Source: Hyphomicrobiaceae bacterium (GTDB taxonomy: Bacteria; Pseudomonadota; Alphaproteobacteria; Rhizobiales; Hyphomicrobiaceae). From it: a stretch of DNA of 7,067 nucleotides. The position numbers and the translations under genes were made by a program. Below, one piece after another: positions 1-7,067 of this stretch; position 1 is the stretch's first letter; each line of letters starts with the position of its first letter. Below the pieces are notes generated by a model. That model made no database searches, was not told the DNA's origin, and was given only the letters and a program-made list of their open reading frames with translations. The stretch spans positions 1 through 7,067 of the forward strand of contig JANYHP010000236.1 of assembly GCA_025359005.1 (NCBI GenBank), given 5' to 3'.

Positions 1-1522
1 CGAGGCCTTTCGGCTGTGTGACCTTGAACGTCGGCCGCCCGCTCTTGCCATCGCCGAACGTCACCGTCGAGCGGCCCTCGAGCTGGGCGCGGAGCGGACT
101 GCGCCGCGGCAGCAGGTTGACCACCGTGCCGTCGTCCTCGATATAGACGACGTAAAGATAGCCCGGCTGATCCGGCGTGGTAACCTGGAACGAATAGCGC
201 TCGCCGACCTTCAGCGTGCGGTCGCCACCATCGAGCGTGATCGACGGCCGGCTCGGCCGCCGCAGCGGCTCGCGCAACGTCAACAGGGCCTCGCAGATCG
301 GCCAGGGCCGCAGGTCGACGTCGTTGCCGACGGTTATGCTTGCAGCCTTGGCGGCGACAGTCGCTCGGTCCGCCTCGCTGCTCACAAAGCCTTTGTAGCC
401 CAGCTTGCCGTCGACGCCGGTCGTCACCTCGATGTCGGCGCAGGCAAAATCGTTGTTGCCGGCCACCGGTGACGGCGTCGACGCGGGGCGCGACGGCACG
501 GGCGCCACCGGCCCGTTCTCGACGACCATGGTGTAGGCATAGCGCGCATCTGACAGCATGGTGTCGTAGGCGATCCAGCCATAGCCCTGGTTGCCCCAGT
601 CCTTGCCCCAGGAGTTGATGAGGCGGAAGGCGCGGCGGCTGTCATCGTAGCCGGTAACCGCCATGGCGTGCCAGCCGGTTTCCTTCCTCGCAAGCTCGCC
701 GGCACGCTGGTGGATGCTGCCGTCGTAGACCACGTCGCCCTTCAGGTCTTGGAACGTATTGCCGGCCAGAAACGAGATCAGCACCGGATTGCCCGCCGCC
801 AGATGCTGCTTGAAGCGGTCGAGGCTGCCGGCATCAAGTCCGCTGCGATTGGGGCCGCTGCCGTACTTGTTGGAGGCGGAGGCCACGCGGGTATAGCCGG
901 TGATGCGGAACGCGCTGGCCACGGCATCGCTGGCCAGCGTCGGGGTGCAGAAGGTGGTAGGCGGCGACGCGGGGCTCTGGCTCAACGAGACGGCGCCGTG
1001 CTTCTTCAGGACTTCCAGAGCGTGGATGATGTTGGTCTTCGGCTCGACGCAGGTGCCACCTGACGAGGAATACAGTAGCCCGTGGATGTATGCTGGGCTC
1101 GCGAGCTTGGTCTGGTCGGTGGCCGAGCCGCCGTTGGCCAGCGCGTAGTAGCTGCGCGCCGCGTAGGTCGTCGACCAGGAGACGCAGGCGCCCAATTCGC
1201 CTTGGTTGCCCGCCGGCGGAAAGCGCGGGCTGAGGTCGATTGCTTCGGGGATATAAGAGCGTGTGATCGGCGCCAGCGGTACAGCGGCCACCGCCGCGGG
1301 ATCGTAGTCGCCGTCGCCGTAGGTGTAGCGCGGCTTCGGCGCCCCGCCCGTGGCGCCCGCGCCCGGCGGGCCTGACTGCGCCAGCGCCGTCGTCGCCCCG
1401 AGCCCAAAGATGGCGAGCCACGCCAGCCCGAACATCGCGCCGGAGGCCACGATGGTGGCCACGTTGTGGCGTGATCTGTGGTCGGCGAAACCGTGCTCAG
1501 CTGACGCGGTCCCGCTCGACAT
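1..1522 (-). CDS. Exported papain-fold (C1 family) cysteine protease with DUF4384-like C-terminus, 3' end cut by window
   Basis: Reading the minus strand from ATG at 1522 gives 507 codons without a stop, running off the left edge. Residues 1-20 are polar, 21-48 are hydrophobic and end in ALA-Q, which suits a signal peptide or membrane anchor, so the protein probably acts in the periplasm or beyond. The papain-fold catalytic set is complete: oxyanion-hole Q107 and nucleophile C113 in NQGELGACVSW, H285 in GWHAMAVTG, and N303 in LINSWGKDWG. A Pro/Ser-rich linker (about 338-355) leads to a domain near residues 430-507 (GERYSFQVTTPDQPGYLYVV, then EDDGTVVNLLP) that resembles DUF4384. Substrates are unknown. 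It follows the caspase-like gene by 26 bp, suggesting one transcript. No good ribosome site precedes 1522; an in-frame ATG at 1555 overlaps the upstream stop (ATGGTGA) and would add 11 residues. Protease assignment is firm; the start is not. Confidence 0.85.
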   Translation of the reverse strand, partial: MSSGTASAEHGFADHRSRHNVATIVASGAMFGLAWLAIFGLGATTALAQSGPPGAGATGGAPKPRYTYGDGDYDPAAVAAVPLAPITRSYIPEAIDLSPRFPPAGNQGELGACVSWSTTYAARSYYALANGGSATDQTKLASPAYIHGLLYSSSGGTCVEPKTNIIHALEVLKKHGAVSLSQSPASPPTTFCTPTLASDAVASAFRITGYTRVASASNKYGSGPNRSGLDAGSLDRFKQHLAAGNPVLISFLAGNTFQDLKGDVVYDGSIHQRAGELARKETGWHAMAVTGYDDSRRAFRLINSWGKDWGNQGYGWIAYDTMLSDARYAYTMVVENGPVAPVPSRPASTPSPVAGNNDFACADIEVTTGVDGKLGYKGFVSSEADRATVAAKAASITVGNDVDLRPWPICEALLTLREPLRRPSRPSITLDGGDRTLKVGERYSFQVTTPDQPGYLYVVYIEDDGTVVNLLPRRSPLRAQLEGRSTVTFGDGKSGRPTFKVTQPKGL

Positions 1523-1548
1523 GACCGCGCGCGGCGGCCGCCCGCCGC

Positions 1549-3066
<1,518 letters not shown>

Positions 3067-3073
3067 GAAGTAT

Positions 3074-3078
3074 CCCCT
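3074..3078 (-). promoter_or_regulatory. Ribosome-binding site of the caspase-like gene
   Basis: AGGGG on the minus strand sits 7 nt before the ATG at 3066 and decides between this start and the ATG at 3087, which lies upstream of the site. Confidence 0.6.
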
Positions 3079-3089
3079 GTGTAGCACTG

Positions 3090-3111
3090 TCCGCGAAGCG
3101 GCGGTCGCGGA
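3090..3111 (-). promoter_or_regulatory. 7-bp inverted repeat in the leader of the caspase-like gene
   Basis: TCCGCGA (3090-3096) and TCGCGGA (3105-3111) are perfect inverted arms around an 8-nt GC-rich spacer, 24-45 nt upstream of the start codon and close to the ribosome site. It could be an operator or an RNA hairpin that limits translation. Chance occurrence in GC-rich DNA is possible. Confidence 0.35.
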
Positions 3112-3126
3112 GACTTCGGGTCGTCA

Positions 3127-3177
3127 ACTGGATGCACTGCGAGGCTGGGTACACTGCGAAGCTGGGTACACTGCGAA
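3127..3177 (-). repeat. Three head-to-tail 17-bp direct repeats upstream of the caspase-like gene
   Basis: Plus-strand copies are at 3127-3143, 3144-3160 and 3161-3177. The last two are identical (gctgggtacactgcgaa); the first matches at 13 of 17 positions. The array ends 61 bp before the caspase-like start codon. The spacing and position are those of a multi-site operator or upstream activator array, but no known factor motif is recognised. A TTGACG hexamer at the gene-proximal edge of copy 1 (minus strand, about 3123-3128) could be a -35 box, though no good -10 follows at 16-18 bp. Confidence 0.75.
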
Positions 3178-3358
3178 CTCAAAAGTCATGCCGACTGAGC
3201 CGGCCGCAGCCCCAACGGGCCGCGAAGTCGCCGGGAACCCTGCACCAGCCCGCGCTGGCCTGATTACGACCACCGCATTCAAGACCGACTTCGGCCCTTT
3301 GGCAAGATGGAACAACAGATATTGCCAACCAGCGGGGCAGATGGTGTCACGCCGCCAT

Positions 3359-3383
3359 GTCACGGCCACGACAGGGCCATGAC
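3359..3383 (-). other. Hairpin just downstream of pheA
   Basis: On the minus strand GTCATGGCC and GGCCGTGAC can pair over 9 bp (one G-U) around a 7-nt loop, beginning about 25 nt after the pheA stop. No T-tract follows, so it is not a canonical intrinsic terminator; it might protect the 3' end of the pheA mRNA. A weaker 7-bp inverted repeat (ttggcaa 3299-3305, ttgccaa 3322-3328) lies further downstream. Confidence 0.3.
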
Positions 3384-3407
3384 AGCGTGGGCGTGCCGGG
3401 AAGGAAC

Positions 3408-4304
3408 TCATCCCCCGTTGATCTGCACCCTCAGCGGGCTCGCGGCATAGACGCCGAGCACGCGCATGTGGGTCGAAAAATAGCTGAGCTCTTCCAGCGC
3501 GCGCGCCACGTTGACATCCGAGGGATGGCCCTCGATGTCGGCCAGGAACATGGTGGCGGTGAAGCTGCCGCCCACCATGTAGCTTTCCAGCTTCGTCATG
3601 TTGACGCCGTTGGTCGCAAATCCACCCATCGCCTTATACAGCGCGGCGGGCAGGTTGCGCACCGTGAACACGAACGTCGTCATCGTGTTCGGCGTGCCGA
3701 CGGGGGCCGGCGTCGCCGTCTTCGAGAGGATCACGAACCGCGTGGTGTTGTGCTTCTCGTCCTCCACGTCCTCGGCGAGGATGTCGAGATCGTAGACCTC
3801 GGCGGCCAGCCGTGGCGCGAACGCTGCCTTCGTCGGATCGTTCCACTCCGCCACCTGCCGCGCCGCGCCCGCCGTGTCGCCCGCCACGTGCGGCCTGACG
3901 CCCAGCTTGCGGATGATCTTGCGGCACTGGCCGATGGCGTGCACGTGGCTGTAGACGTCGCGAATGGCTTTGATCTTCGCCCCGCGGATCGCCATCAGCT
4001 GGAAGCGGATCGGCAAGAAATGCTCGCCCACGATGTGCAGGCCGGAGTTGGGCAGCATGTGGTGGATGTCGGCGACGCGGCCGGCGATGGTGTTTTCGAT
4101 CGGGATCATGGCGAGCTGAGCATCGCCCGAATTGACCGCCGCCAGCGCGTCCTCGAATGCCGCGCACGGCAGCGGTGTCATGGCCGGGTAGATCTCGCTG
4201 CACGCGATATGGCTGTTGGCGCCGGGCTCGCCCTGATAGGCGATGCGGCCGCCCGCTTTGGCGGTGCGTTGCGTGGCGGCGGACTTCGAGGTGCGGGATG
4301 TCAT
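3408..4304 (-). CDS. pheA: Prephenate dehydratase, monofunctional, with C-terminal ACT domain
   Basis: A 298-residue cytosolic enzyme that converts prephenate to phenylpyruvate with loss of water and CO2, the committed step of phenylalanine synthesis. The catalytic PDT domain covers about 20-195: it begins with RIAYQGEPGANSH, contains IPIENTIAGRV (68-77 region) and the conserved NTTRF (186-190), whose Thr-Arg-Phe is the family's active-site signature. The ACT domain (about 208-290) is the allosteric phenylalanine sensor; it carries NMTKLESYMVGGSFTATMF (E240, S241 at the effector-site position), the variant typical of alphaproteobacteria. Length is normal for the single-function form, with no chorismate mutase fused. 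The 18-residue polar N-terminal extension before the domain makes ATG 4304 plausible although no good ribosome site is visible. It stands alone: neighbours are unrelated in function. Confidence 0.96.
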   Translation of the reverse strand: MTSRTSKSAATQRTAKAGGRIAYQGEPGANSHIACSEIYPAMTPLPCAAFEDALAAVNSGDAQLAMIPIENTIAGRVADIHHMLPNSGLHIVGEHFLPIRFQLMAIRGAKIKAIRDVYSHVHAIGQCRKIIRKLGVRPHVAGDTAGAARQVAEWNDPTKAAFAPRLAAEVYDLDILAEDVEDEKHNTTRFVILSKTATPAPVGTPNTMTTFVFTVRNLPAALYKAMGGFATNGVNMTKLESYMVGGSFTATMFLADIEGHPSDVNVARALEELSYFSTHMRVLGVYAASPLRVQINGG

Positions 4305-4344
4305 GAGCGCAATGACCGGGCGAGAGTGAGAGTACTACGCGCAG

Positions 4345-4373
4345 CCTCTAGCCGTTCACCACCGCAATGTCAC
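4345..4373 (-). promoter_or_regulatory. Weak sigma70-like promoter candidate for pheA
   Basis: On the minus strand GTGACA (4373-4368) is followed after 17 bp by TAGAGG (4350-4345), about 40 nt before the pheA start. The hexamers match consensus only partly. A 5-bp inverted repeat, GTCAC/GTGAC (4369-4373, 4380-4384), overlaps the -35 side. Confidence 0.25.
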
Positions 4374-4872
4374 TTGAGGGTGACGGACGCCAGGATGCGC
4401 GCGGCCTCGGCCTGCGCCGGTGCGCTGCATCGCCATTGGCCCGGCGGCTCCGATCGCGTGTGGATAGCGGGGAAAAAGCCGCCACGAACTGTTCCCTCGA
4501 GGCCGAATCACAGCAAGGAAAGCAGCACTGTCAGCGCAACCTATAGATGCAATCGGGTGTACTCATGACTCTGTCGAACAAGTGGTCCGCCGATCCGAAC
4601 GTGCAGCAGCGCTCGACGCTCCGGTTGCCGGCGCCAAGCGCGCCTCACGCCCCCGGTTCCGCCGACACCGCGTCCGCAAGCGTGAACCACGGTGTCCGGC
4701 CTGCCTGGTCGTGGCTGACCAGCGGCGCACAAGTGCCGGGCGGAGCCGCGCGCCATCCCCAACGTCGCGGTGCCTGGCGCCAGCACTCGCTGGTTGGCCC
4801 GATCGAGTAAGAATGGCGGCCGGCACGCCTATTCCTGCCGCCGGACGTCCACGCCGCAGCGCGCGACGCCCA

Positions 4873-4900
4873 AAAATAGATGCCCGGCAAAACCAGTCAA
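4873..4900 (-). promoter_or_regulatory. Sigma70-like promoter candidate in an AT-rich pocket
   Basis: On the minus strand TTGACT (4900-4895), a 16-bp spacer and TATTTT (4878-4873) form the best -35/-10 pair in the intergenic region. It points toward pheA and would give a leader of about 560 nt, or drive an unannotated small transcript. AT-rich DNA yields such matches by chance. Confidence 0.25.
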
Positions 4901-5089
4901 AAAAATATTTTGAACTTTTTTCGGCCCGTGGCCACCCAAAATGGGCCTTTAGCGGGGATAAAGTGACCTTCGCTCCGGTTTTTCCGCCGGGCCTCCCCTT
5001 GGCAACCGCCATAATCCGGCCCTCGGCCCCGCCAGCGTCCTCCGCCGCCGCCCCGGTAAATACCTAGGCGTCTTCCCCTCACGGAGCTG

Positions 5090-5107
5090 TGCTATAGTTC
5101 TGCTATA
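5090..5107 (+). promoter_or_regulatory. Tandem TGCTATA motifs, possible -10 elements of the terminase operon
   Basis: TGCTATA occurs at 5090-5096 and 5101-5107, an 11-bp period (one helical turn), about 215 bp before the small-terminase start. The hexamers TATAGT and TATAAC look like -10 boxes, but no good -35 lies 16-18 bp upstream of either. They may instead be paired protein-binding sites. Confidence 0.25.
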
Positions 5108-5304
5108 ACCCGATACATGCGCCGCAGCTGCCGCGCCCCGGGCGCCCGCCGAGGCGCTGAGACCGCACCACCGAACAACACTGCAATGACCGGCCATCGC
5201 CGCCGTCCCACTGCGGACCGGCTGGGACCCGGCGCGCGCCCACCAGCCAACTTCACTCGGCTCGCTGCCGCGGGATTTGTCGCCGCGCGCCTCGCCCTCT
5301 CATC

Positions 5305-5310
5305 AAGGAG
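5305..5310 (+). promoter_or_regulatory. Strong ribosome-binding site of the small-terminase gene
   Basis: AAGGAG lies 9 nt before the ATG at 5320 and fixes that start codon. It is the best Shine-Dalgarno match in the window. Confidence 0.8.
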
Positions 5311-5319
5311 ACTACCACC

Positions 5320-6024
5320 ATGCCAGACACCCCTGTCTGGGAGGAGGTCCGTCGTATTTACGACGACCACACGATCCCCATCCCCGCCGTCTGCGCCCGG
5401 TTCGGCATTTCGGCATACGACCTGAGCAGGGCCCGCCTTGCCGGTGGCTGGGCGCCTCGCCCCAACGTCGCGCAACGGCAAGCCAACCGCCGCGCGGCGC
5501 TCCATCCCGCAGCCACCGCGGTGAGTGCGCCGGACCCGCTTCCGTCGGATCTCGCCGAACCCGCCGTCCCCCAATCCGACCCGGCCCCACCCGAAGCACC
5601 CCCACCCGTCACGGCGAAAGCCTCGCGCGCGAAACGCGCAGCGCCCCTCGGCGAGCGGCGCCTGCTCGTCGCCCGCCTCACCGCCGCCATCGAGACCAAG
5701 CTCGCGCTCCTCGAACGGCGGTTTGCCCGCGAAATGGAGGCCAGCGCCACCAAAGACAAAGCCACCTCCGCCGCCGACACCGAGCGCGACACGCGCACCA
5801 TCGGCCTCATCATCAAGAACCTCGAACAGGTCAGCGAGTACGGTCATGCGCATCAGCCCGGCCCCCATCTCCGCGGCGCCGCCGCCAAATCCGCAGCCCT
5901 CGCCGCCAGCCAGCTCGCCGACGAGGCGGACCGCCTCCGCCGCGAGCTTGGCGAGCGTCTTTCGCGCTTTATCGATGCAGCCGCTGCCGCTCCGGACGGA
6001 GTTTCTCCAGAGCCTCAAACCTGA
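5320..6024 (+). CDS. Probable phage/GTA terminase small subunit
   Basis: A 234-residue protein. Residues 7-47 (WEEVRRIYDDHTIPIPAVC, then ARFGISAYDLSRARLAGGW) look like the N-terminal helix-turn-helix of terminase small subunits that recognise DNA for packaging. A disordered Ala/Pro-rich linker covers about 58-105. The C-terminal part (about 110-220) is charged and helical; its ERRFAREMEAS...SAADTERDTRTIGLIIKNLEQVSE pattern resembles the proteins encoded just before the large terminase in Rhizobiales GTA-like and prophage clusters, and probably forms oligomers. The strong AAGGAG at 5305-5310 supports the start. The last 50 bp overlap the downstream large-terminase gene, as expected for a co-translated packaging pair. 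Function is inferred from the helix-turn-helix and from position; the alternative is another small DNA-binding phage protein. Confidence 0.7.
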   Translation: MPDTPVWEEVRRIYDDHTIPIPAVCARFGISAYDLSRARLAGGWAPRPNVAQRQANRRAALHPAATAVSAPDPLPSDLAEPAVPQSDPAPPEAPPPVTAKASRAKRAAPLGERRLLVARLTAAIETKLALLERRFAREMEASATKDKATSAADTERDTRTIGLIIKNLEQVSEYGHAHQPGPHLRGAAAKSAALAASQLADEADRLRRELGERLSRFIDAAAAAPDGVSPEPQT

Positions 6025-7030
6025 AGCGCTGATCCGCTTTTCCTACGACTGGATGATCTGGGCCCGCGACGACCAGCTCCCGCCGCTCGCGCTTGCCGAC
6101 GGCAGTGCCTGGCGCACCTGGCTTATTCTCGGCGGTCGCGGCTCGGGCAAGACGCGGGCCGGCGCCGAATGGGTCCGCGCCCGTGCGTTGGGCCTGCCAG
6201 GCCTCAGTGAAACGCGCGCCCATCGTATAGCCCTTGTCGGCCGCACCATCAGCCAGGTGCGCGACATCATGATCGAGGGCGTCTCCGGTCTCATGAGCGT
6301 GCACGCGCCCGACGAACGGCCCACCTACGAAGTCTCCCGCAACCAGCTCGTCTGGCCCAACGGCACCATTGCCCAGATGTTCGGCGCCGACGATCCGGAA
6401 ACCTTCCGCGGGCCGCAGTTCGACGCCGCCTGGTGCGATGAACTCACCAAATGGCGCGCCCCCGAGCGCGCCTGGGACACGCTGCAATTTGCCATGCGCG
6501 TCGGCGACTGCCCGCAGGTCTGCATCACCACCACGCCGAAGGGCACCCGCTTCCTCAAGCGCCTCATCGCCGACGCCCACACCATCACCACCCGCGCGCG
6601 CACGCTCGACAACGCCCACAATCTCGCGCCCACCTTCTTTGCCGACATGCACCGGAAATACGGCGGCACCCCCATCGGCCGCCAGGAACTCGACGGCGAG
6701 ATCGTCGACGAACGCCTGCACGGCCTCTGGAAACGCTCCTGGATCGAGCAGAACCGGATTGAACCCCGAAGCAATACCTCCCCAGCCGGCCAAACCCACC
6801 CCAGCCATCTTCCACGCGAAGCGACACTCGGCGCCATCGGCGCCGACCGAGGCCCGCGCGGCGAGCGCCAAGACCATCTTCCACGCGAAGCGATACTCGG
6901 CGCCATCGGCGCCGACCGAAGCCCGCGCGGCGAGCGCCAAGACCAGCCTCCACGCGAAGCGATGCTCGGCGCCATCGGCGTGCACTTTTTGACTAGGTAC
7001 TTTCCCGCGACATCGTTTCAAAAGCAATGA
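5975..7030 (+). CDS. terL: Phage/GTA terminase large subunit, ATPase domain intact, nuclease domain lost
   Basis: A 351-residue frame. TerL pumps DNA into proheads by ATP hydrolysis and cuts it with a C-terminal RNase H-like nuclease. The N-terminus (FLQSLKPEALIRFSYDWMIW) and the ATPase are of the GTA gp2/COG5323 type: Walker A GGRGSGKT (53-60), Walker B-like FDAAWCDEL (149-157, D155/E156) and coupling motif ITTTPKG (184-190). Family similarity seems to run to LHGLWKRSWIEQNRI (249-262), just where the nuclease domain (first catalytic Asp in a VVVAVDP-like strand) should start. Instead residues 279-337 are a 23-residue tandem repeat encoded by the 69-bp DNA repeat, then a short unrelated tail. 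Normal relatives are usually over 400 residues, so it is probably a non-functional remnant. ATG 5975 has no clear ribosome site; it overlaps the small-subunit gene by 50 bp, suggesting coupling. TTG 5948 is a possible alternative start. Confidence 0.85.
   Translation: MQPLPLRTEFLQSLKPEALIRFSYDWMIWARDDQLPPLALADGSAWRTWLILGGRGSGKTRAGAEWVRARALGLPGLSETRAHRIALVGRTISQVRDIMIEGVSGLMSVHAPDERPTYEVSRNQLVWPNGTIAQMFGADDPETFRGPQFDAAWCDELTKWRAPERAWDTLQFAMRVGDCPQVCITTTPKGTRFLKRLIADAHTITTRARTLDNAHNLAPTFFADMHRKYGGTPIGRQELDGEIVDERLHGLWKRSWIEQNRIEPRSNTSPAGQTHPSHLPREATLGAIGADRGPRGERQDHLPREAILGAIGADRSPRGERQDQPPREAMLGAIGVHFLTRYFPATSFQKQ
6805..6980. repeat. 69-bp tandem repeat, 2.5 copies, at the broken end of terL
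   Basis: Copies begin at 6805, 6874 and 6943 (each starts ccatctt or ccagcct); the third stops matching after 38 bp at 6980. Copies 1 and 2 differ at 2 of 69 positions. Each full copy contains GGCGCC-ATC-GGCGCC (6830-6844 and 6899-6913), a palindrome-like core able to form a hairpin. The unit length is a multiple of three and all six frames stay open, so open reading frames across it say little about coding. It has the look of an intergenic repeat family rather than of phage coding sequence. Confidence 0.9.
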
Positions 7031-7067
7031 CTTAGCAACGGCCATGCGATTGCATCTGTTAGATGGA
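6981..7067. other. Low-GC tail after the repeat
   Basis: These 87 bp are about 45% GC (39 of 87), far below the terminase genes. They contain a TTTTT run, the stop of the terL frame (7028-7030) and a small inverted repeat catct-gtt-agatg (7053-7065). No continuation of TerL is visible in any frame. It may be foreign or rearranged sequence, or the end of an assembled contig. Confidence 0.5.

Larger units (their letters stand above)
3067..3407. other. Intergenic region between pheA and the caspase-like gene
   Basis: These 341 bp hold the 17-bp repeat array, the leader inverted repeat and the post-pheA hairpin. No convincing gene is seen. A 95-codon minus-strand frame (3411-3124) starts in an ATGA overlap with the pheA stop but has no family resemblance and runs into the repeat array. 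Confidence 0.6.
4305..5319. other. Long intergenic region between divergent pheA and terminase genes
   Basis: About 1 kb with no gene I can support. No tRNA-like T-loop or rRNA stretch was recognised. Several open frames exist, but they are rich in Arg/Ala/Pro as expected for GC-rich noncoding DNA. The best of them, 4565-4810 plus (81 residues), has G/C at 80% of third, 69% of first and 65% of second positions, a weak coding bias with no ribosome site. The region has an AT-rich pocket at about 4870-4920 and a doubled TGCTATA at 5090-5107. I saw no TTAA half-site, so a CtrA box of the TTAA-N7-TTAA type, known to control some gene transfer agents, appears absent. Confidence 0.6.

Noticed and set aside
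3359..3383. Intrinsic terminator for pheA
   Set aside because: The stem is good but no T-tract follows, so it is listed only as a hairpin.
3124..3411. 95-codon ORF starting in an ATGA overlap with the pheA stop
   Set aside because: The overlap is suggestive, but codon bias is weak, no family is recognised and the frame ends in the 17-bp repeat array.
3357..4568. 403-residue plus-strand frame over pheA
   Set aside because: It is antisense to a clearly recognisable prephenate dehydratase, and its Arg/His-rich composition is typical of a GC-rich shadow frame.
4565..4810. 81-residue plus-strand ORF in the intergenic region
   Set aside because: Third-position G/C of 80% against 69% and 65% at positions one and two is only a weak bias. 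There is no ribosome site and no recognisable domain. Conservation in relatives would revive it.
4563..5012. 149-residue minus-strand ORF in the intergenic region
   Set aside because: It is mostly Arg/Ala-rich and crosses the AT-rich pocket and promoter-like hexamers. No family resemblance was seen.
5097..5111. Possible alphaproteobacterial LexA box (GTTC-N7-GTTC) before the terminase genes
   Set aside because: Only the first GTTC half is present; the second half-site position reads ACCC.
5092..6018. 308-residue minus-strand frame opposite the small terminase
   Set aside because: The plus-strand gene has a strong AAGGAG site and a family-like pattern. The minus frame is Gly/Arg-rich with no motif.
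5969..7045. 358-residue minus-strand frame spanning the repeat and terL
   Set aside because: Most of it is antisense to the conserved TerL ATPase, and the repeat portion is open in every frame. It would matter only if the repeat proves to be coding elsewhere.

Overview
The window comes from a high-GC proteobacterium, most likely an alphaproteobacterium of the Hyphomicrobiales (Rhizobiales) type. This rests on three things: a monofunctional prephenate dehydratase whose ACT domain has the alphaproteobacterial-style MTKLESYM segment, terminase genes of the gene-transfer-agent/lambdoid-prophage type common in that class, and strongly G/C-ending codons. The assignment is inference from sequence character only.

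Left part (1-3066, minus strand): two exported cysteine proteases of unrelated folds lie head to tail. The first transcribed (3066-1549) is a caspase-like clan CD (C14) protease with an intact His/Cys dyad, a peptidoglycan-binding-like domain, a pure glycine linker and a C-terminal glycine-zipper-like hydrophobic segment. Next (1522 or 1555 down to the left edge) is a papain-fold (C1) protease with intact Gln/Cys/His/Asn and a C-terminal DUF4384-like domain, cut by the window edge. They are 26 bp apart or overlap by 7 bp, so they look like one operon acting outside the cytoplasm. The leader holds three 17-bp direct repeats and a 7-bp inverted repeat, a plausible regulatory region.

Middle (3408-4304, minus strand): pheA, a housekeeping phenylalanine biosynthesis gene, followed by a 340-bp gap. 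Between pheA and the rightward genes (4305-5319) lies about 1 kb in which I find no convincing gene. It contains an AT-rich pocket, weak promoter-like sequences and a doubled TGCTATA motif.

Right part (5320-7030, plus strand): a small-terminase-like gene with a strong AAGGAG site overlaps a large-terminase gene by 50 bp. The large terminase has a complete packaging ATPase (Walker A, Walker B, TTTP coupling motif), but homology appears to stop at about residue 263, where the nuclease domain should begin. From there the frame runs through a 69-bp tandem repeat (2.5 copies, open in all six frames) and a short 45% GC tail to a stop. This looks like a broken prophage or GTA packaging module interrupted by a repeat; an assembly break cannot be excluded.

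The best candidate for an under-described system is the paired exported caspase-like plus papain-like operon. The oddest structural feature is the repeat that replaces the terminase nuclease domain.
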